A stretch of 64,000 bases of DNA from Ricinus communis (GCF_019578655.1 NC_063264.1:16108429-16172428), one strand, 5' to 3'; shown: positions 44,792 through 56,700, numbered from the stretch's first letter. A program made the numbers and translations. The notes: generated from the letters alone by a model not told the origin.

Positions 44792-45984
44792 CTAGCTGGA
44801 CTCTGGATCAGCATTCCTGCATCGCGGGCAAATTAAGAAGGTAGGCTCAATGTAAGTTGGGGCTCGAGGCATATAAGCGCAATGAAAAGGTCCGATGTGT
44901 GTAGTAGATGACCAAGGGGGTGCTCTCTGGACCGATTTGGGATGTCCATTCATCCACTCCGAATTCCAGCTAAGTGACCTGTCAAAAACAAACTTGCAAC
45001 TACCCTTCTCGGGTCTATCACAGCACAAAGTCTCATATTGATACAAGTTATTTTTTTCAGATAAATAACACATACTAGTAGGGGAAGAAACATGTATAGC
45101 ATCATCCATTTGTACATCTTGTGGTTGTGTATTACATGCAAGATCAATTCCATCAATACAACAAATGGCATGAACATGGTCGGTGGAAGAACTATCAAAT
45201 GAGGGTAAACTAAAAGTGACACATTCGTCCCCTACATTAAGTTCTAACTTCCCCTCAAATACGTCTATTTTAGCTCTAGTTGTGGCAAGGAAAGGTCTCC
45301 CAAAATTAATGGTACACCATGCTCATTGTCCATATCCAAAACCACAAAGTCCACAGGGAATATGAACTTATCTACCTTAACTAGCACATTTTCCACAATT
45401 CCCCTAGGAAGCTTAATGTAATTGACTAATTGAACGCACATCCTAGTGGATTTTGCCTCCCCCAAACCTAGCTTATTGAACAAACTAGTCGGCATGACAT
45501 TTATGCTAGCCCCTAAATCAGCTAATGCATCATCAACACACAAATTACTTAAAGTGCAGGGAATAGTGAAACTCCCTGGATCGTGACGTTTCTCTGGCAA
45601 CTTGCTCAAACACCACGAGCACTCCTCATTAAGTCGAACATAGGCGACCTCCTCCAACTTCCTTTTTCTGCTAAGTATATCCTTTAAGAACTTAGCATAC
45701 TTCGGCATCTGCTCCAATGCATCAATAAAAGGCAAGTTAATATGCAGTTGTCTAAAAATATCTAAAAACTTACTAAACTGCTCTTTCGCCTCTACTTGTT
45801 TAGCTCTAGCAGGATAAGGAATCTTAGGTTGATATTCCCTAACTAGAATTGATTTCACCTTTTGTCCCTCAGGTTCCCTAACCTTACTGCTTGCCTTAAC
45901 TTGCACATCAATAGTGGCGTCATCAAAAATAGGCTTAGAAGGAGCTGAAACTAACTTACCTGAACGCAAAGTGATGGCGTTCAC
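44792..45984 (-). pseudogene. E6 protease region
   Basis: Open minus frame 45265-45984 begins NAITLRSGKLV, the usual start of the post-gag part in Athila/TR-GAG elements. It continues with YPARAKQVEAKEQFSKFLDIF, DPGSFTIPC and the protease core ADLGASINVMPTSLF (DLG in place of D-S/T-G, common in this group) and VPLILG. A one-base deletion near 45299 shifts to the frame RPFLATTRAKIDVFEGKLEL. That reading runs to the stop at 44792 through MDDAIHVSSPTSMCYLSEK. No RT follows. Confidence 0.87.
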
Positions 45985-46226
45985 GTGCTCCCTCGGGTTA
46001 GACTCAGTGGTGCTTGGGAGCGCTCCTTGCTACCTCTCAGACAACAACTTAGAGATTTGGCCAATCTGGGTCTCCAAGTTCTGAATCGAGGCCTGCTGGT
46101 TCTTAAGTGCACTATCAGTTTACTGGAACCTCATCTCCGTAGACGTCACAAACTTCATCATAAGTTCCTCTAAATTTGACTTCTTTTCTGGTAGAGGAGG
46201 AGCTTGTGCAGCCCGGTGAATGTTCG

Positions 46227-47404
46227 CTACCGATGAAGTCTCAAAACCAGTGGACCCTGAGCGTTATTATTCCTCCAACTGAAGTTGGGATGATTGCGCC
46301 ACCCAAGGTTGTATATATTGCTGTAAGGATCGTTCTGCTGCCTTAGGGCATTCCCCATATAATCAACTTGTTCAACATCAGAAGACATAGCAGAATTAGA
46401 TGGAAAAGTAGTAGAGGATGAAGCAAACATACCTCCCGCGATGTCAGACCGTAATGTAGGCCACCACAAAACTCGCAGCCCAACGCCGCATGAACCGGTC
46501 CGGAGTTGGTCGATCTTCTTGGCTAGAAGCTCCACTTGAGCTCGCCAAGGTTGCCGTAGAGTCCACTTGGTTAACCACTCCCTGTCTTCCGGTCGAGCTC
46601 TTAGAGGATTGCCATTGATAGTTGTTCATGGCCATTTCCTCTATCAAGTTCCGAGCCCGCCGGCTCACCGCTTAGCGCCCCACCTACTGCAGCATCCACC
46701 ATCTGCCTCGTTGCAAGGTTCAACCCGCTGTAGAAGGTCTGAACCTGTATCCACACTGGCAATCCGTGATGTGGGCAGCATCTCAAAAGATCCTTAAACC
46801 TCTCCCATGCATCGTACATGCTTTCATCATCAAACTGCGCAAAAGAAGATATTTCATTTCTAAGTTTAGCAGTTTTAGTGGGAGGAAAATACTTATATAA
46901 AAATTTTTCAGCCAACGCCTTCCAGGTAGTGATCATCTGTTGTAGAAGAGATTGCAGCCATCTCTTTGCTCTGTCCCTCAAGGAAAATGGAAACAATCTC
47001 AGCCTAATGGCATCATCGGTTGTTCCATTTATCTTGAATGTATCACAAATCTCTAAAAAGTTGGAGATATGTGCATTGGGATCCTCGCTGGGCAATCCTC
47101 CAAATTGCACGCTTTGCTGGATCATCTGAATAACATTGGCCTTTATCTCAAAATTATTGGCCGCTACAGCAGGTCTGACTATACTCGTTTTCGTCCCATG
47201 TAAAGATGGTCGAGCAAACTCGTACATCGTCCTCTGATCATCGTTGGCTTGGGGGTCATGGTTTTCCATCGTGTCTAGTCTATCCACAGGTACCTCAACC
47301 TCAATCTCCTCCTCTTCTAATTGCAACCTCTTCCTTAAGAGTCTGAGGGATCGTTCTGGATCAGATAGAGGCTCTATAAGATTCGAGTTTGAGCTCCTGG
47401 TCAT
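46227..47404 (-). pseudogene. E6 gag
   Basis: The start is the Met at 47404 (MTRSSNSNLIEPL). Open to 46601: FLEICDTFKINGTTDDAIRL, LFPFSLRDRAKRWLQSL, AEKFLYKYFPPTKTAKLRNE, YDAWERFKDLLRCCPHHGLP, FYSGLNLATRQMVDAAVGGAL. These are the standard gag words of Athila/Tat-related elements. Frameshifts near 46610 and 46490 break the C-terminus; a shortened zinc knuckle CEFCGGLH lies near 46450-46475 and QQNDPYSNIYNLGWRNHPNF near 46270-46340. Confidence 0.92.
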
Positions 47405-47603
47405 AAACTACCTGAAACCGAAAGTCCACACAACCATCAATCAATAAAAACAATATAATAATAAATAATAAATAATAAAAAAATAAAAAAAATAAAAAAA
47501 TAAAAAAAGAATAAATGAATAAACAAATAATGATTAAATTAACACAAAAACAATTCACTCTAGTTCACCGTTACTGTGTTCCCCGGCAACAGCGCCAAAA
47601 ACT
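47405..47603 (-). other. E6 leader and Asp-type primer-binding site
   Basis: The PBS on the minus strand is TGGCGCTGTTGCCGGGG (47581-47597), complementary to the 3' end of plant Asp tRNA with one mismatch, six bases inside the LTR. The leader is short, with an A/AT-rich run at 47455-47510. Confidence 0.9.
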
Positions 47604-49064
47604 TGATGGGCTCTTTATGCAACTTACACCTAAGGCAGTGAACCTACCGATGCAGCCTAGCACTAGTGAGTATCAAGGTCGTATCCCTGGAGATCGGGTG
47701 AACCTAGAGTTACCATCGCTTGCTATGTTATCTAGTCCGAAATAGGGTGTGAAAGTTCTAACGCATTACCTAATGGTTGTGAGTGGAAATAAGTAAATGA
47801 AGAACAATGGATAATCAAAAGACAATTGCAAAGAGAGAAACAAACCCAAAAGGGAGCCTAAGTGATGGAATTCTAAAGATGGATTTTATGGATTGCCGAT
47901 CTTGCTTACCCGTGCCTAAATCCTGAATTGAATCCCGGTTCCTCTCTCGAGCTTACCGGATTCCTAACCCTGCACTAACCTAATGGAATCTCTTCCTATC
48001 TGACATCGCAGATTAGCATTAAGTATGATTTAAAACTATTAAGAGTTATTAATTCTTAATCCGTGAGTAAATCAACCTTATCTCTAAGTGTTAACTACCG
48101 CCTACTATTCAATGTCAAGTTGTAACAAGCATTTCTCAATGTCAAGAAACAACCTAATAAACAATTAATCCAACGTCTCAAATTAACTGAATCAAACTTT
48201 TATTACTGAATAGCAAGAAGATTACAAGAAGGATAATTATAAAAACTAACAATTAAGCATAATCCATCAACAAAGGTGAACCCTAATGGATTCAAAAGAT
48301 CTAGCTACTCATGTTCATGGTTAAAGCAATTAGGGAACAAAATAAGGAAAAACAAATTAAAGGCATGTACACCCTTCTCTTTCAAGCTGAATGAGAAACC
48401 CTAAAATTGCAAAATTCAAAATCTCAAACCCTAATTGCCTCTTGAATGCTCCCAAAGTTTATCTTGATCTTCAATTCGATGTTGGAACAAGTGAAATCCC
48501 CCCTTCAATTGATGAATTTTGATCTCTCAAGGTCTACAATTGAGGTATAGGAAATAATTGATTAAGTGTGTGTCTTGGAATTCAGTCCAAAAATCGTCCC
48601 CCCTCTAAAAGAACTCAAAATTGCCTATATAGTTGATTCAAAGACACGTGAGTCCAGTCATGATGATTTAGCACGAGTCCAGCAAAGGCTGAATCATGGA
48701 GTTTGTCAGGCCGACTCCTTCCAAGCCGTGCCCAAGCCGGTGCTAAGCCACCATAGGCCGTGCTGGAGGCCATGGTGGCTACGGAAGTCGTGCTGAAATG
48801 GCACAATTGGGGATAGCCTCTTGGTAATTCAGCACGGCCGGAGTCCAGTCCTTGCTCAACCCTCGGGGTGCTAGTTCTCACCCAATTTGATGTATTTTGG
48901 TCCGTAATCACACGTATTTCCCTCGATTATTGATGGTGTCCTTCGAAAATGACCTGAAACGAGAAAGGAAACAAAAGACAAGTGATTCTAGCATAAAATG
49001 GGATAATCATGCATAAAAATGTAAACAATCGGGCATGAAAACATATGTAGTATGATGCTTATTA
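47604..49064 (-). repeat. E6 5' LTR (1,461 bp)
   Basis: + strand TGATGGGCTC ... GATGCTTATTA; the terminal TCA is changed to TTA. Compared with the left LTR it has short gaps and substitutions clustered near 47700-47800 and 48640-48760. The CACGG cluster is at about 48640-48850. Confidence 0.92.
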
Positions 49065-49368
49065 GGCTACCTAAAAATAATGCGACCCAAATTACTTCGT
49101 TGTATGCATTTCAGACATCAGAGCACTCAAATTCCGGCCAGTATTACGCTTGGATTAATTAAAAACAACATTACTTCTGCCTTACATGCATGGATTTATG
49201 TTTCAACCTGGTTGATCTTCAAGGTAATCCCTAATGCCACCAGTCAAGCTTGTCAATTGTGCTCCCATGTTTCCTTATGCCAATCCTTGTGTCATCAGGA
49301 GTCCTCGTGCTTGAAGGAGCAAGGAATGATGAAGATCCCAACGGTGCAAATCAGGAATAAAATATCTG
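49065..49368. repeat. Satellite SatA fragment
   Basis: Continues the monomer interrupted by E6 (GGCTACCTAAAAATAATGCGACCC..., CTTGATTTCAAGG-like CTGGTTGATCTTCAAGG, GGAATGATGAAGATCCC). Ends at a solo Y LTR. Confidence 0.85.
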
Positions 49369-50235
49369 TGATGAGAACCCTTGTAGCATAAGGAATTCTA
49401 CTCCAATAAGAAAACCTAATGATACAAATTCTACTTGCTTAAGGAATCCTACTTCAACAAGGAGTCCTAATTTCACTAGGAATCCTAATCCAGCAAGGAG
49501 TTCTTATGATATTAGGAGTTCAAGCGACAAAAGGAATCCTATTTCCACTAAGAATCCTAGTTTGATTCAAAGTCCAAGTGAGATTAGGCTTAATCAAGAT
49601 AATGGGCCTCAAGATACTCTTATCAACTCAACCCAACATATGGAGGCATGATCAAGACAAGATAAGCCAAAGATAATCAAGTCAAGCTATTTGGAGTCCA
49701 ATACTGAAGAAGAGGTCGCATATCACATGTTACTTAAGTCCAATTGTCATGTTTATTATATGGACTAGGGTTGGATGTTTTAGAAGTATTTATTCATTTA
49801 AAGAAGTCTTTTAATTATTAGGAGTCTTATTTTGAGTTATCCTTTTAATTTAGGAGTTCTATTCCTAGTCTTATTGTTATTTGTTTTCTTATCATTATAG
49901 AATTATATTTCTTTAAGGCCTATATAAGCTAGTACGAATTTCTATGCAAAGGGAGTTGTTGAATATTGATTATTTTGGAGTTAATGTCCTTCTTTTGGTC
50001 TTTATTAACTTGGTGAATTTATCAAGTAAAGGCTTAGTATCTTACAAACTTCATTTCACTTAAACTTATGTTTATGGTAAACAGTCTTTGATTCTTTATA
50101 ATTAAGGTTCTTAAGTACAAGTTATTTAAGGGTACTGTTGGGAGTTAGAGTTTCTTTACTTAATTAAGTGAATAATCCTTGGTGAACACATCAATATTGA
50201 ATATGGATTTGGCACAAGTTAGCCAGTTCGTATAT
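49369..50235 (+). repeat. Solo LTR of family X/Y, copy Y1 (867 bp)
   Basis: Starts TGATGAGAAC; the end is eroded (GTTCGTAT). Flanks are atctg and atttg. A TATATAA box is at 49921-49927. The 18-bp hexapeptide repeat is at about 49390-49590, in a frame open from the LTR start to the TGA at 49649-49651. Same insertion point in the satellite monomer as Y2. Confidence 0.85.
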
Positions 50236-51257
50236 ATTTGGGTGTGCCTTGATTCTCGTTATCCACTTTTTCCTCCAAAAGCTTCATCTGCGATCATTTG
50301 GAGAATGATATCAATATGCGATCAACTAATTTTGTTTCTTCGCATTCATCGAAGCATTAGATCGGTGCTTATGATTGCCGCTTCCACGTTCTTTCATTCA
50401 ACACTCATGTTTATGGTCCAAAATAAAATGAAACCATCATACTAGATAGAGATTAGAAAGAGAGACACAAAATAAACAAAAGAAATGGAAATATTGGTAG
50501 GAGTTCAGATTTGATAAGGAAAGTAATCACAAGTTCTTTGTTCTCTTTTATATGGCTAATTGTTAGGATCAAATGGAATTGATTTAAACACAAGGGTAGA
50601 CAAAGAACACAAGAGAAAGAATGGACGTGAGGATAAGTCTACACTCACTAGCATGAGTGTTGATTAAGTCCAAAAAGTTCTTCAAAGAACCCATAACTTG
50701 ATTTCCTGTAAGGTAGAAAACTGAAATAATATGCCCATTAGCCTCAAGTATTCAGTTACATGAGGTTTTATAGTGCGAAAGCCCTTATTCCATAAGAAGA
50801 AGAAATTAGATCTTAAATATGAATAAATAAATATAGAAAGATAAATAAACTAAAGTCAAATCAAGAACGAGAGAGGAGTTGGCTGGGCAACAACTCTCAT
50901 AGTCTTAAATTTTTATGAGCCAGCTTAACAAAAATAATGGTAAATTCACATTGGCCTACTTAAAAACACTACGAGTCAAATTACTTCATTGTATGCATTT
51001 CAGACATTAGAGTGCTCGAATTAGAACTAGTATTATGCTTGGATTAATTGAAAACAACATGAGTTCTGCCTGACATGCGTGGATTTATGTCTTATCCTGC
51101 TTGATCATCAAGGTAATTCCCAATGCCACCGGTCAAGCTTGTCAATTGCGCTCTCATGTTTCCTTATCCAATCCTTGTGTCATCAAGAGTCCTCATCCTT
51201 AGAGGAGCAAGGAATGATGGAGATCCCAATGGTGCAAATCATAAATAAAAATATTTG
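50236..51257. repeat. Satellite SatA, one complete monomer (about 1,017 bp plus target duplication)
   Basis: Lies between Y1 and Y2, so it gives the monomer length directly. Order of words: GATCATTTGGAGAATGATATC (50295), TGAAACCATCATACTAGA (50429), GATAAGTCTACACTCACTAG (50632), AAAGTCAAATCAAGAACGAG (50856), GCTTGATCATCAAGG (51099), AAGGAATGATGGAGATCCC (51209). No gene is seen. Confidence 0.88.
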
Positions 51258-52120
51258 TGATGAGAACCCATGTAGCATAAGGAATTCTACACCAACAAGA
51301 AAACCTAATAATGCAAATCCTACTTGCTCAAGGAATCCTATTTCAATAAGGAGTCCTAATCCCAATAGGAATCCTAATCCAGCAAGGAGTTCTGCTAATA
51401 TTAGGAGTTCAAGCGACGAAAGGAATCCTTTTGCCACTAGGAATCCTAGCTCGATTCAAAGTATAAGTGAGATTAGGCTTAATCAAGATAATGGGCCTCA
51501 AGATACTCCTATCAACTCAATGCAACATATGGAGGCATGATCAAGACAAGATAAGCCCAAGATAATCAAGTCAAGCTATTTGGAGTCTAATACTTAAGAA
51601 CGAGCTGCATATCACATGTTACTTAAGCCCAATTGTCATGTTTATTATATGGACTATGGTTGGACGAATTTTAGAAGTATTTGTTCATTTAAAGAAGTCA
51701 TTTAATTATTAGGAGTCTTGTTTTGAGTTATCCTTTTAGTTTATGAGTTCTATTCCTAGTCTTATTGTTGTTTGCTTCCTTATCATTATAGAATTAGATT
51801 TCTTTAAGGCCTATATAAGCTAGTACGAATTTCTATGTAAAGGGAGTTGTTGAATTATTTGGGAGTTAATTCTCTTCTTTTATTCTTTATGAACTTGGTG
51901 AATTTATCAAGTAAATACTTGGTATTCTGCAACCTTCGTTTAACTTAAACTTATGTTTATGCTAAACAGCCTTTAATTCTTTATAATTAAGGTTCTTAAG
52001 TACAAGTTATTTAAGGGTCCTGTTGGGAGTTAAAGTTTCTTTGCTTGATTAGGTGAATGATTTTTGGTGAAGACATCAACATTGAATATGGGTTTGGCAC
52101 AAGTTAGCTAGTTCGTATCA
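51258..52120 (+). repeat. Solo LTR of family X/Y, copy Y2 (863 bp)
   Basis: Starts TGATGAGAAC, ends TTCGTATCA; flanks atttg (51253-51257) and atttt (52121-52125). TATATAA box at 51812-51818. An open frame from the satellite through the LTR start to the TGA at 51538-51540 includes RNPISIRSPNPNRNPNPARS-type hexapeptides. Confidence 0.87.
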
Positions 52121-52267
52121 ATTTTGGGCGTGGCTTAATTCTCGTTGTATGCTCTTTCCTTCAAAAGATTCATCCGCAATTATTCGGAGAATGATATTAA
52201 CACATGATTAACTAATTTTCTTTCTTCACATTCATCGAAGCATTAGATCGGTGCCTATGATTGCCGC
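52121..52267. repeat. Satellite SatA fragment
   Basis: ATTTTGGGCGTGG, GATTCATCCGCAATTATTCGGAGAATGATATTAAC-type monomer sequence up to ATCGGTGCCTATGATTGCCGC, where it ends abruptly. Confidence 0.85.
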
Positions 52268-52372
52268 TTCTATTCAAATCACTTTAAGACCATGCCCAAG
52301 TATGGCCCAGAAAACGGAGCACATTTCTGCATTGGTGGGGATTTCATGGCAGATTATAAAGTTGATCAATAG
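52268..52372 (+). other. Unmatched 105-bp segment with a short open frame
   Basis: Sequence that matches neither the satellite nor any LTR here. It reads as 34 codons without a stop, ending at TAG (52370-52372), with MPKYGPENGAHFC and GGDFMADYKVD. I do not recognise the family. It may be a captured exon fragment or chance. Confidence 0.35.
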
Positions 52373-52394
52373 AATTAGAATCTAAAGAAAACTA

Positions 52395-52605
52395 AATCTT
52401 TATTAGGAAGGTTATCTTTATCCTAAATGGACGTAAATCTTTATTAGTTAAGATTTAGGATTTTCTAAGGCTTATAGGATTATGTTGAATTTGAATGATA
52501 ATTGGTTATTAGACCTAAAAGTTGTTTTGCTTTTGTCTTTCTGTTCTTGTGTAGAATGCATGCTTAAAAAACATTCAAGTAGATTGATTAGCTTCTTGTG
52601 GAGTA
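52395..52605 (+). repeat. Family X LTR fragment
   Basis: Matches 27405-27660 of the X LTR (TTAGGAAGGTTATCTTTATCCTAAAT, TTAGTTAAGATTTAGG, GAATGCATGCTTAA.AAACATTCAAGTA). The satellite resumes at TACATGTGTGGATTTACATC. Confidence 0.85.
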
Positions 52606-53680
52606 TACATGTGTGGATTTACATCTCGTCCTACTTGATCATCAAGCTAAGCTCCAGTGTCACTGGTCAAGCTTATCAATTGTGTTTTAAATGATTCCTT
52701 ATGCCAAACCTTGTATCATCAGGAGTCATCTAGCCTATAATAATAAGAAATTATAGAGATCCTAATGGTGCAAATCCTGAATCAGAATATGTGGGTGTGC
52801 CTCAATTCTCATCTTTCCTTCTTTCCTCTAAAAGATTCGTCCATGATCATTAGGAGGATGATACTAATACTGGATCAAATAATTATCCTTTTTCGCATTT
52901 GTACAAGCATTAGATCGGTTCTTATGATTGCTGCTTCCATGTGCTTTCACTCAACCCTTGTGTTCATGCTCACCAAATAAAACTAAACCATCATACTAGA
53001 CAAAGATTAGAAAGAGACACACAAAAGCAACGAACAAAGTGAGCGCATAGGTAGGATTTTGGTCCTATAAGGAAACAAATCATAAGATCTTTGTTCTCTT
53101 CCATATGGCTAAGTGTAAGGATCAAATCAAATTGATTTAAGCACAAGGGTAGAGAAAGAACATAAAAAAATGGAAGGGTGTAAGCAATAAGTCTATGTTC
53201 GCTAACGTGAATCTTGATAAGTTTGTAAAGTTCTTTAAAGAACTCATAACTTGATTTCCTGCAAGGTGGAAAATTGAAATAATAGGCTCTCTAGCCTCAA
53301 GTATTCAGTTGCATGCGATTTTTATAGTGCGAAAGCCCTCATTCCATAAGAAGAAGAAACTAGAAGCTAAATATGAATAAATACATAAATAAATAAAGAT
53401 GAATGAACTAAAGACAAATCAAGAATGAGAGAAGAGTTCACTGGGCATCTAATTTTAGTCTCAAATTTTCTGAGCCAGCTTAACAAAAATAAGAGTAAGT
53501 TCACATGGGCCTACATAAAAAAACTCCAACCAAAATTACTTCATTATATGCATTCCAAAAATCAAAGCGCTCGAATTTCAACTTGTATTACGCTTGCGTT
53601 AATCGAAAATAATATGATTTCCCCCTTACGCAGGTGGATTTACGTCTCATCCTATTTGATCATCAAGCTAAGGCCTAATG
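52606..53680. repeat. Satellite SatA, about one monomer
   Basis: Signature words at 52640, 52690, 52745, 52975, 53187, 53405 and 53657. The uninterrupted GAATCAGAATATGTGGGTGTGCC (52775) shows the empty site corresponding to Y1 and Y2. Ends at the 5' LTR of E7. No gene is seen. Confidence 0.85.
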
Positions 53681-55122
53681 TGACATCCTTGATATTTCAC
53701 ATGTTTGCATGCTTAATTTTGAGTTGTTTTTAGGGAAAGTTATGTGTTTTTGTATTAGAATCACAGTGTTTTAGTTTCCTTTATGTCTCGTGTATTTTTC
53801 TAGGTGCATCATCAAAGTTAGAGAGAAATCGGACTAAAATCGAGAAGAAATGGATGAATCGGGCGCATTAGACTGTTCAACATGCCCGTGTTGAGGACAC
53901 AGTTTCCAAGAGTGACACGGTCTAGGAGCATGCCTGTGCTGATCAGCATGGCCCAATTCCAAGACGTGCTGAAGAAGGCCAGATGTACAATTTTAGCTCA
54001 ACACGGCAAGGATCTAGCACGGCCTAAATCGAAGCCGTGTTGGATCTCAAAGCCTAATTTAAAAGAAAAGAAAAAGAAAGAGAAGGGGATATTGAGAGAG
54101 GCTAGGGATTCTAGAGAGAGAACTTTGGGATATTCAAGACAGACTTTCATAGCAACCTTCTAGACGATCAAGAAGAGGAAAACGGAGATGAATTCCACTT
54201 CGACATCATCCAAATAGCTATTCTTGAGGATTTATTTGAAGATTCAAAGGAAAGAAGAAGGAGGTCTTGAGCTGTAGAGGTTGGATCCAGAGTTATTCAA
54301 GAGGGGATAGCATCTCCACCATTTGAGAAAAGGGTGTTCATGTTCTTTTCGATTCTTATTTACTTTGTATTTGATTGTTGCATTAGTTTAATCAATGAAT
54401 ATGTGTAACTAATCTTATTAAATTCATTTGGGGGTGATCTTTAGTGATGCTAGGCTTCTTTTATGCTTAAGTGATTGGATTGTTGATTTAAGATTGTAGT
54501 TTTCATTCAAGTATAATGAAATCTATTGTTTCTTCTTTATTGTTGAATCAGTTTGAGAACTCCTTTGTAATTGAGAAATTCAATTGAGTTTGGACAACTG
54601 CTTGTGTGATTAAGTGATTTGCATCTTAGAGATAAGTGTAATAACTTACTGGAATAAGAATTAGACATTCCTATTAGCGGTAATTTTGAGATTAATGCTA
54701 TTCTAAAATCAATTGTTAGGAAGAGATTCCAACTTTAGATCTGTAGAATTAAGAATTAGTTAACTCGAGAGAGAGGCCAATTCATTTAAGAAATTATCCA
54801 CAGATCACAATTCTTAATCAATCAATTCATAAATTATTATTTTTAAGCCGGCTAGCTAAATAGGATCCCCAATTGGGTTAACTCATCTCATTGTCTTTTT
54901 CAAACTTTCATTCCCTTTTTTAAAATTTAGTTTTCATTTGCATTCTCAATCATTTTTAGTTAATAATATTTACCTCCTTTTAATCGGTTAGATAATAGGA
55001 ATAGCATAGTAACAGTAGCTTCTCAATTCCCGTGGGATACAACATTGATACTTGCCATAGCTAGATTACATTCGATAGGTGCACTTGCTTGTAGATTGCT
55101 AGTCGTGTTTAGTGAAGCATCA
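53681..55122 (+). repeat. E7 5' LTR, TR-GAG-like (1,442 bp)
   Basis: Starts TGACATCCTTG, ends AGTGAAGCATCA. Same layout as the solo LTR 24556-26025: CACGGCC cluster (53880-54045), GAATCGATT-like CAATTGTTAGGAAGAGATTCC, CTCGAGAGAGAGGCC, AATACTTGCCATAGC-like end. No convincing coding sequence; the frame 53882-54163 overlaps the GC-rich cluster. Confidence 0.82.
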
Positions 55123-55128
55123 ACTTTT

Positions 55129-55146
55129 TGGTGCAGTTGCCACGGA
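55129..55146 (+). other. E7 primer-binding site, decayed Asp type
   Basis: TGGTGCAGTTGCCACGGA, six bases after the LTR end, the same offset as in E6. It differs at four positions from TGGCGCCGTTGCCGGGGA. Confidence 0.75.
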
Positions 55147-56700
55147 CTATTTTGAGAAATATTGTGAATTGTGTGCTCTTGTTAATTTAGCCATTTATTC
55201 TTTGTTCTTTATTTACTTTTGTTTGATTTATTACTGTTATTCATTTGTGTTGTTGGTTATTCGTTGTTTTAGGTAGTGTATCCTCAGGAGATCCAATCCT
55301 GATCTAGTAAACCCTCTACCAAAACTAGAGTGATCCTTCAAGAAGTTAAGGAAGCGGTTGAACTTAAAGGAGGAAGAGATTCAGGATGGGAAAGTTGTAG
55401 ACGAGAGTGAACCAAAAGAAACTACAGTAGAGATGGCAAACACCAACGACAATAATGAGAATAATCGGAAAATGTATGGTTTTGCGAAACCATCACTAGA
55501 GGGGACCTAAAAATGCATTACGAGACTGGTTGTCACTGCCAATAATTTTGAAATAAAGCCTAATGTGATTTAGATGCTGCAACAAACAATTCAATTCGGA
55601 GGCTTGCTAGATGAGGATCCTAATGTGCATATAGCGAATTTCTTGGAGATTTGTGATACCTTCAACATTAATGGGACAATAGACGATGCAATTCGTCTCC
55701 GCTTGTTTCCATTTTCTTTGAAGGATAGAGCAAAGCGGTGGCTATAGTCGCTACCTCAAAACAATATCACTACTTTTGACTCTTTCGCAGAGAAATTTAT
55801 GTTTAAGTACTTTCCTCCCTCTAAAACCACTAAACTTAAAAATGACATATTCTTGTTTGTAGTTTGACGATGAGTCGATGTATGACACCAGGGAGTGCTA
55901 CAAGGACCTACTGCAATGCTGCCCACGCCATGGACTACCAATCTGGTTACAGTTACAAACTTTTTATAATGGTTTGAATTTGGCTACTAAGTAGATGGTA
56001 GATGCAACTACAGGTGGTTGTTTGAGCAGCAAGACACCAGAGTAAGCCTAAAGCTAGATAAAGGAGATGGCTATAAACAATTACTAGTGGCACACTACTA
56101 GGAGTAGGACGGGATGTCAAGGGAGTGTACACTAGTTGGATGCTACTACAGCCTTGGCGGCTCAAGTGAAGTTATTATCTAAGAAAATTAATAAACTCCA
56201 GATGCCTGTCCAAGCAGCTCAAGCTAGTTGTGATTTTTGTGGTGGCCCGCATTTCACTAGTAATTGTATGTCGTGAGGTATTTTTGCTACTTCTTCATCT
56301 AACCATGAATAAATGGACTATATGGGGAGTCAGCCTAGGCAGCAGAAGAACTCATACAGCAACACTTACAATCCGGGATGGAGAAATCATCTAAACTTTG
56401 GATGGAGGAACAACAACAACCAGGGACCATTAGTTCCATGACTACATCAACAGCCACAACAATTTATTCTCCTACCTCAGTCTCCTTAGAGTCAATAGAG
56501 AAAGCCTAGCTTAGAGGAGCTAATGATCAAGTTTGTGTCCACTTCAAAGACCAGATTCCAGCAAATGGATGCAGCTCTTATAAATCAACAGGCCTCCATT
56601 TAAAACTTGGAGAATCAGATAGACCAGATTTCTAAGATGTTGGTTGAGAGGCAGCCCGGGACTTTGTCTAGCAATATAGAGTCCAATCCGAGAGAGCATG
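55147..56700 (+). pseudogene. E7 gag, Athila/TR-GAG type
   Basis: 55147-55330 is leader. The coding remnant includes MYGFAKPSLEGT (near 55470), NFLEICDTFNINGTIDDAIR (near 55640), LFPFSLKDRAKRWL followed by a TAG (55746-55748), AEKFMFKYFPPSKTTKL, TRECYKDLLQCCPRHGLPIW-like words, and a zinc knuckle CDFCGGPHFTSNC (56224-56264). Many stops and shifts. Same order as E6. Confidence 0.85.

Larger units (their letters stand above)
41398..49064 (-). mobile_element. E6: complete TR-GAG-like LTR element (gag-protease only)
   Basis: 7,667 bp flanked by ggcta (41393-41397 and 49065-49069). Left LTR 41398-42879, right LTR 47604-49064. On the minus strand: Asp-type PBS (47581-47597), gag start at 47404, zinc knuckle, protease, a short extra tail to 44792, then about 1.9 kb without coding to the PPT at about 42880-42900. 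No reverse transcriptase, RNase H or integrase is present. This fits terminal-repeat retrotransposons with GAG domain, non-autonomous relatives of Athila-type elements. Confidence 0.9.

Noticed and set aside
49369..52120. Y1-satellite-Y2 as one complete LTR retrotransposon with a 1-kb interior
   Set aside because: No PBS follows Y1 and no PPT precedes Y2, and the interior is an ordinary satellite monomer with an intact empty site at 52775.
54061..54163. Lys/Glu-rich frame in the E7 LTR
   Set aside because: Low-complexity purine-rich DNA in an LTR; not conserved as a frame in the sister LTRs.
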